Source: Hydractinia symbiolongicarpus
Taxonomy: Eukaryota; Cnidaria; Hydrozoa; Anthoathecata; Hydractiniidae
Direction: 5' to 3'
Length of the DNA stretch: 60,000 nt
Assembly: GCF_029227915.1 (NCBI RefSeq)
Contig: NC_079879.1
Span: 23,144,501-23,204,500, forward strand
The position numbers and the translations under genes are program-made. Below are positions 59,938-60,000 of the stretch, in pieces. Within the stretch, counting starts at the first letter, position 1. Every line of letters begins with the position of its first letter. The notes beneath the pieces were generated by a model. The model saw only the letters and a list, made by a program, of their open reading frames with translations. It did not search any database and was not told the DNA's origin.

Positions 59938-60000
59938 TGAAAAAAATTCAATTGCTTTATTTTCTGTGTTTTATACTTCCCCGTTGTGTAATTTTGTTGT

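Noticed and set aside
1-60000. CRISPR arrays, rRNA genes and bacterial operon features
   Set aside because: None seen. The window is intron-rich eukaryotic DNA, and the tandem repeats present lack CRISPR repeat-spacer structure.

Overview
This 60 kb window is AT-rich eukaryotic DNA: intron-dense genes with GT..AG introns, mostly of about 50 to 1500 bp, separated by repeat-filled DNA. Gene content and repeat style point to an invertebrate animal, most likely a cnidarian and plausibly a hydrozoan. That is inference from protein style, not a database result. Exon chains below were built by hand from splice sites and reading-frame continuity.

Layout. (1) 194-10277, minus strand: one complete 17-exon gene for a ~1113-residue protein I do not recognise. 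(2) 10.3-16.8 kb: no convincing host gene. It holds a decayed Penelope-like GIY-YIG fragment, a tRNA-like SINE inside a perfect 19-bp inverted repeat, hAT-like MITEs and low-complexity DNA. (3) 16837-22790: a complete DNA transposon with CACGGCTG termini and a 4-bp TCTA target duplication, inserted in an older tRNA-derived SINE. It encodes an unbroken 9-exon, 965-residue protein joining a RAG1-type N-terminal zinc/RING region to a DDE transposase with a C2C zinc motif. Its two ends share the same sequence blocks, but one has exactly 10 bp more spacer, which recalls 12/23 recombination signals. (4) 22.8-28 kb: a possible small membrane protein, a 54-bp minisatellite and intergenic DNA. (5) 28029-30709, plus: a 5-exon gene for a 325-residue one-pass membrane protein with a Pro/Gln/Tyr-rich tail. 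(6) 30.7-36.1 kb: mini-Helitron, hAT-like MITE, perfect hairpin, 15-bp minisatellite. (7) 36114-42534 and 48063-56851, plus: tandem paralogous 17-exon genes for type II membrane M13 (neprilysin/ECE-family) metallopeptidases of 826 and 849 residues, separated by an 8-bp TGTTTAC-containing satellite; a piggyBac-like MITE and two abutting mini-Helitrons sit in introns of the second. (8) 57679-59937, plus: a 2-exon gene for a membrane-anchored hexosaminidase-D-like (GH20) protein whose catalytic Asp-Glu pair is Gln-Gln.

The M13 peptidases and the GH20-like protein are all predicted type II membrane proteins facing the lumen or cell exterior; nothing in the sequence shows that they act together. 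The most notable item is the RAG1-like transposon: intact coding, intact ends, a visible target duplication, asymmetric terminal signals, and a fresh 179-bp tandem duplication covering the exon with the second catalytic Asp.
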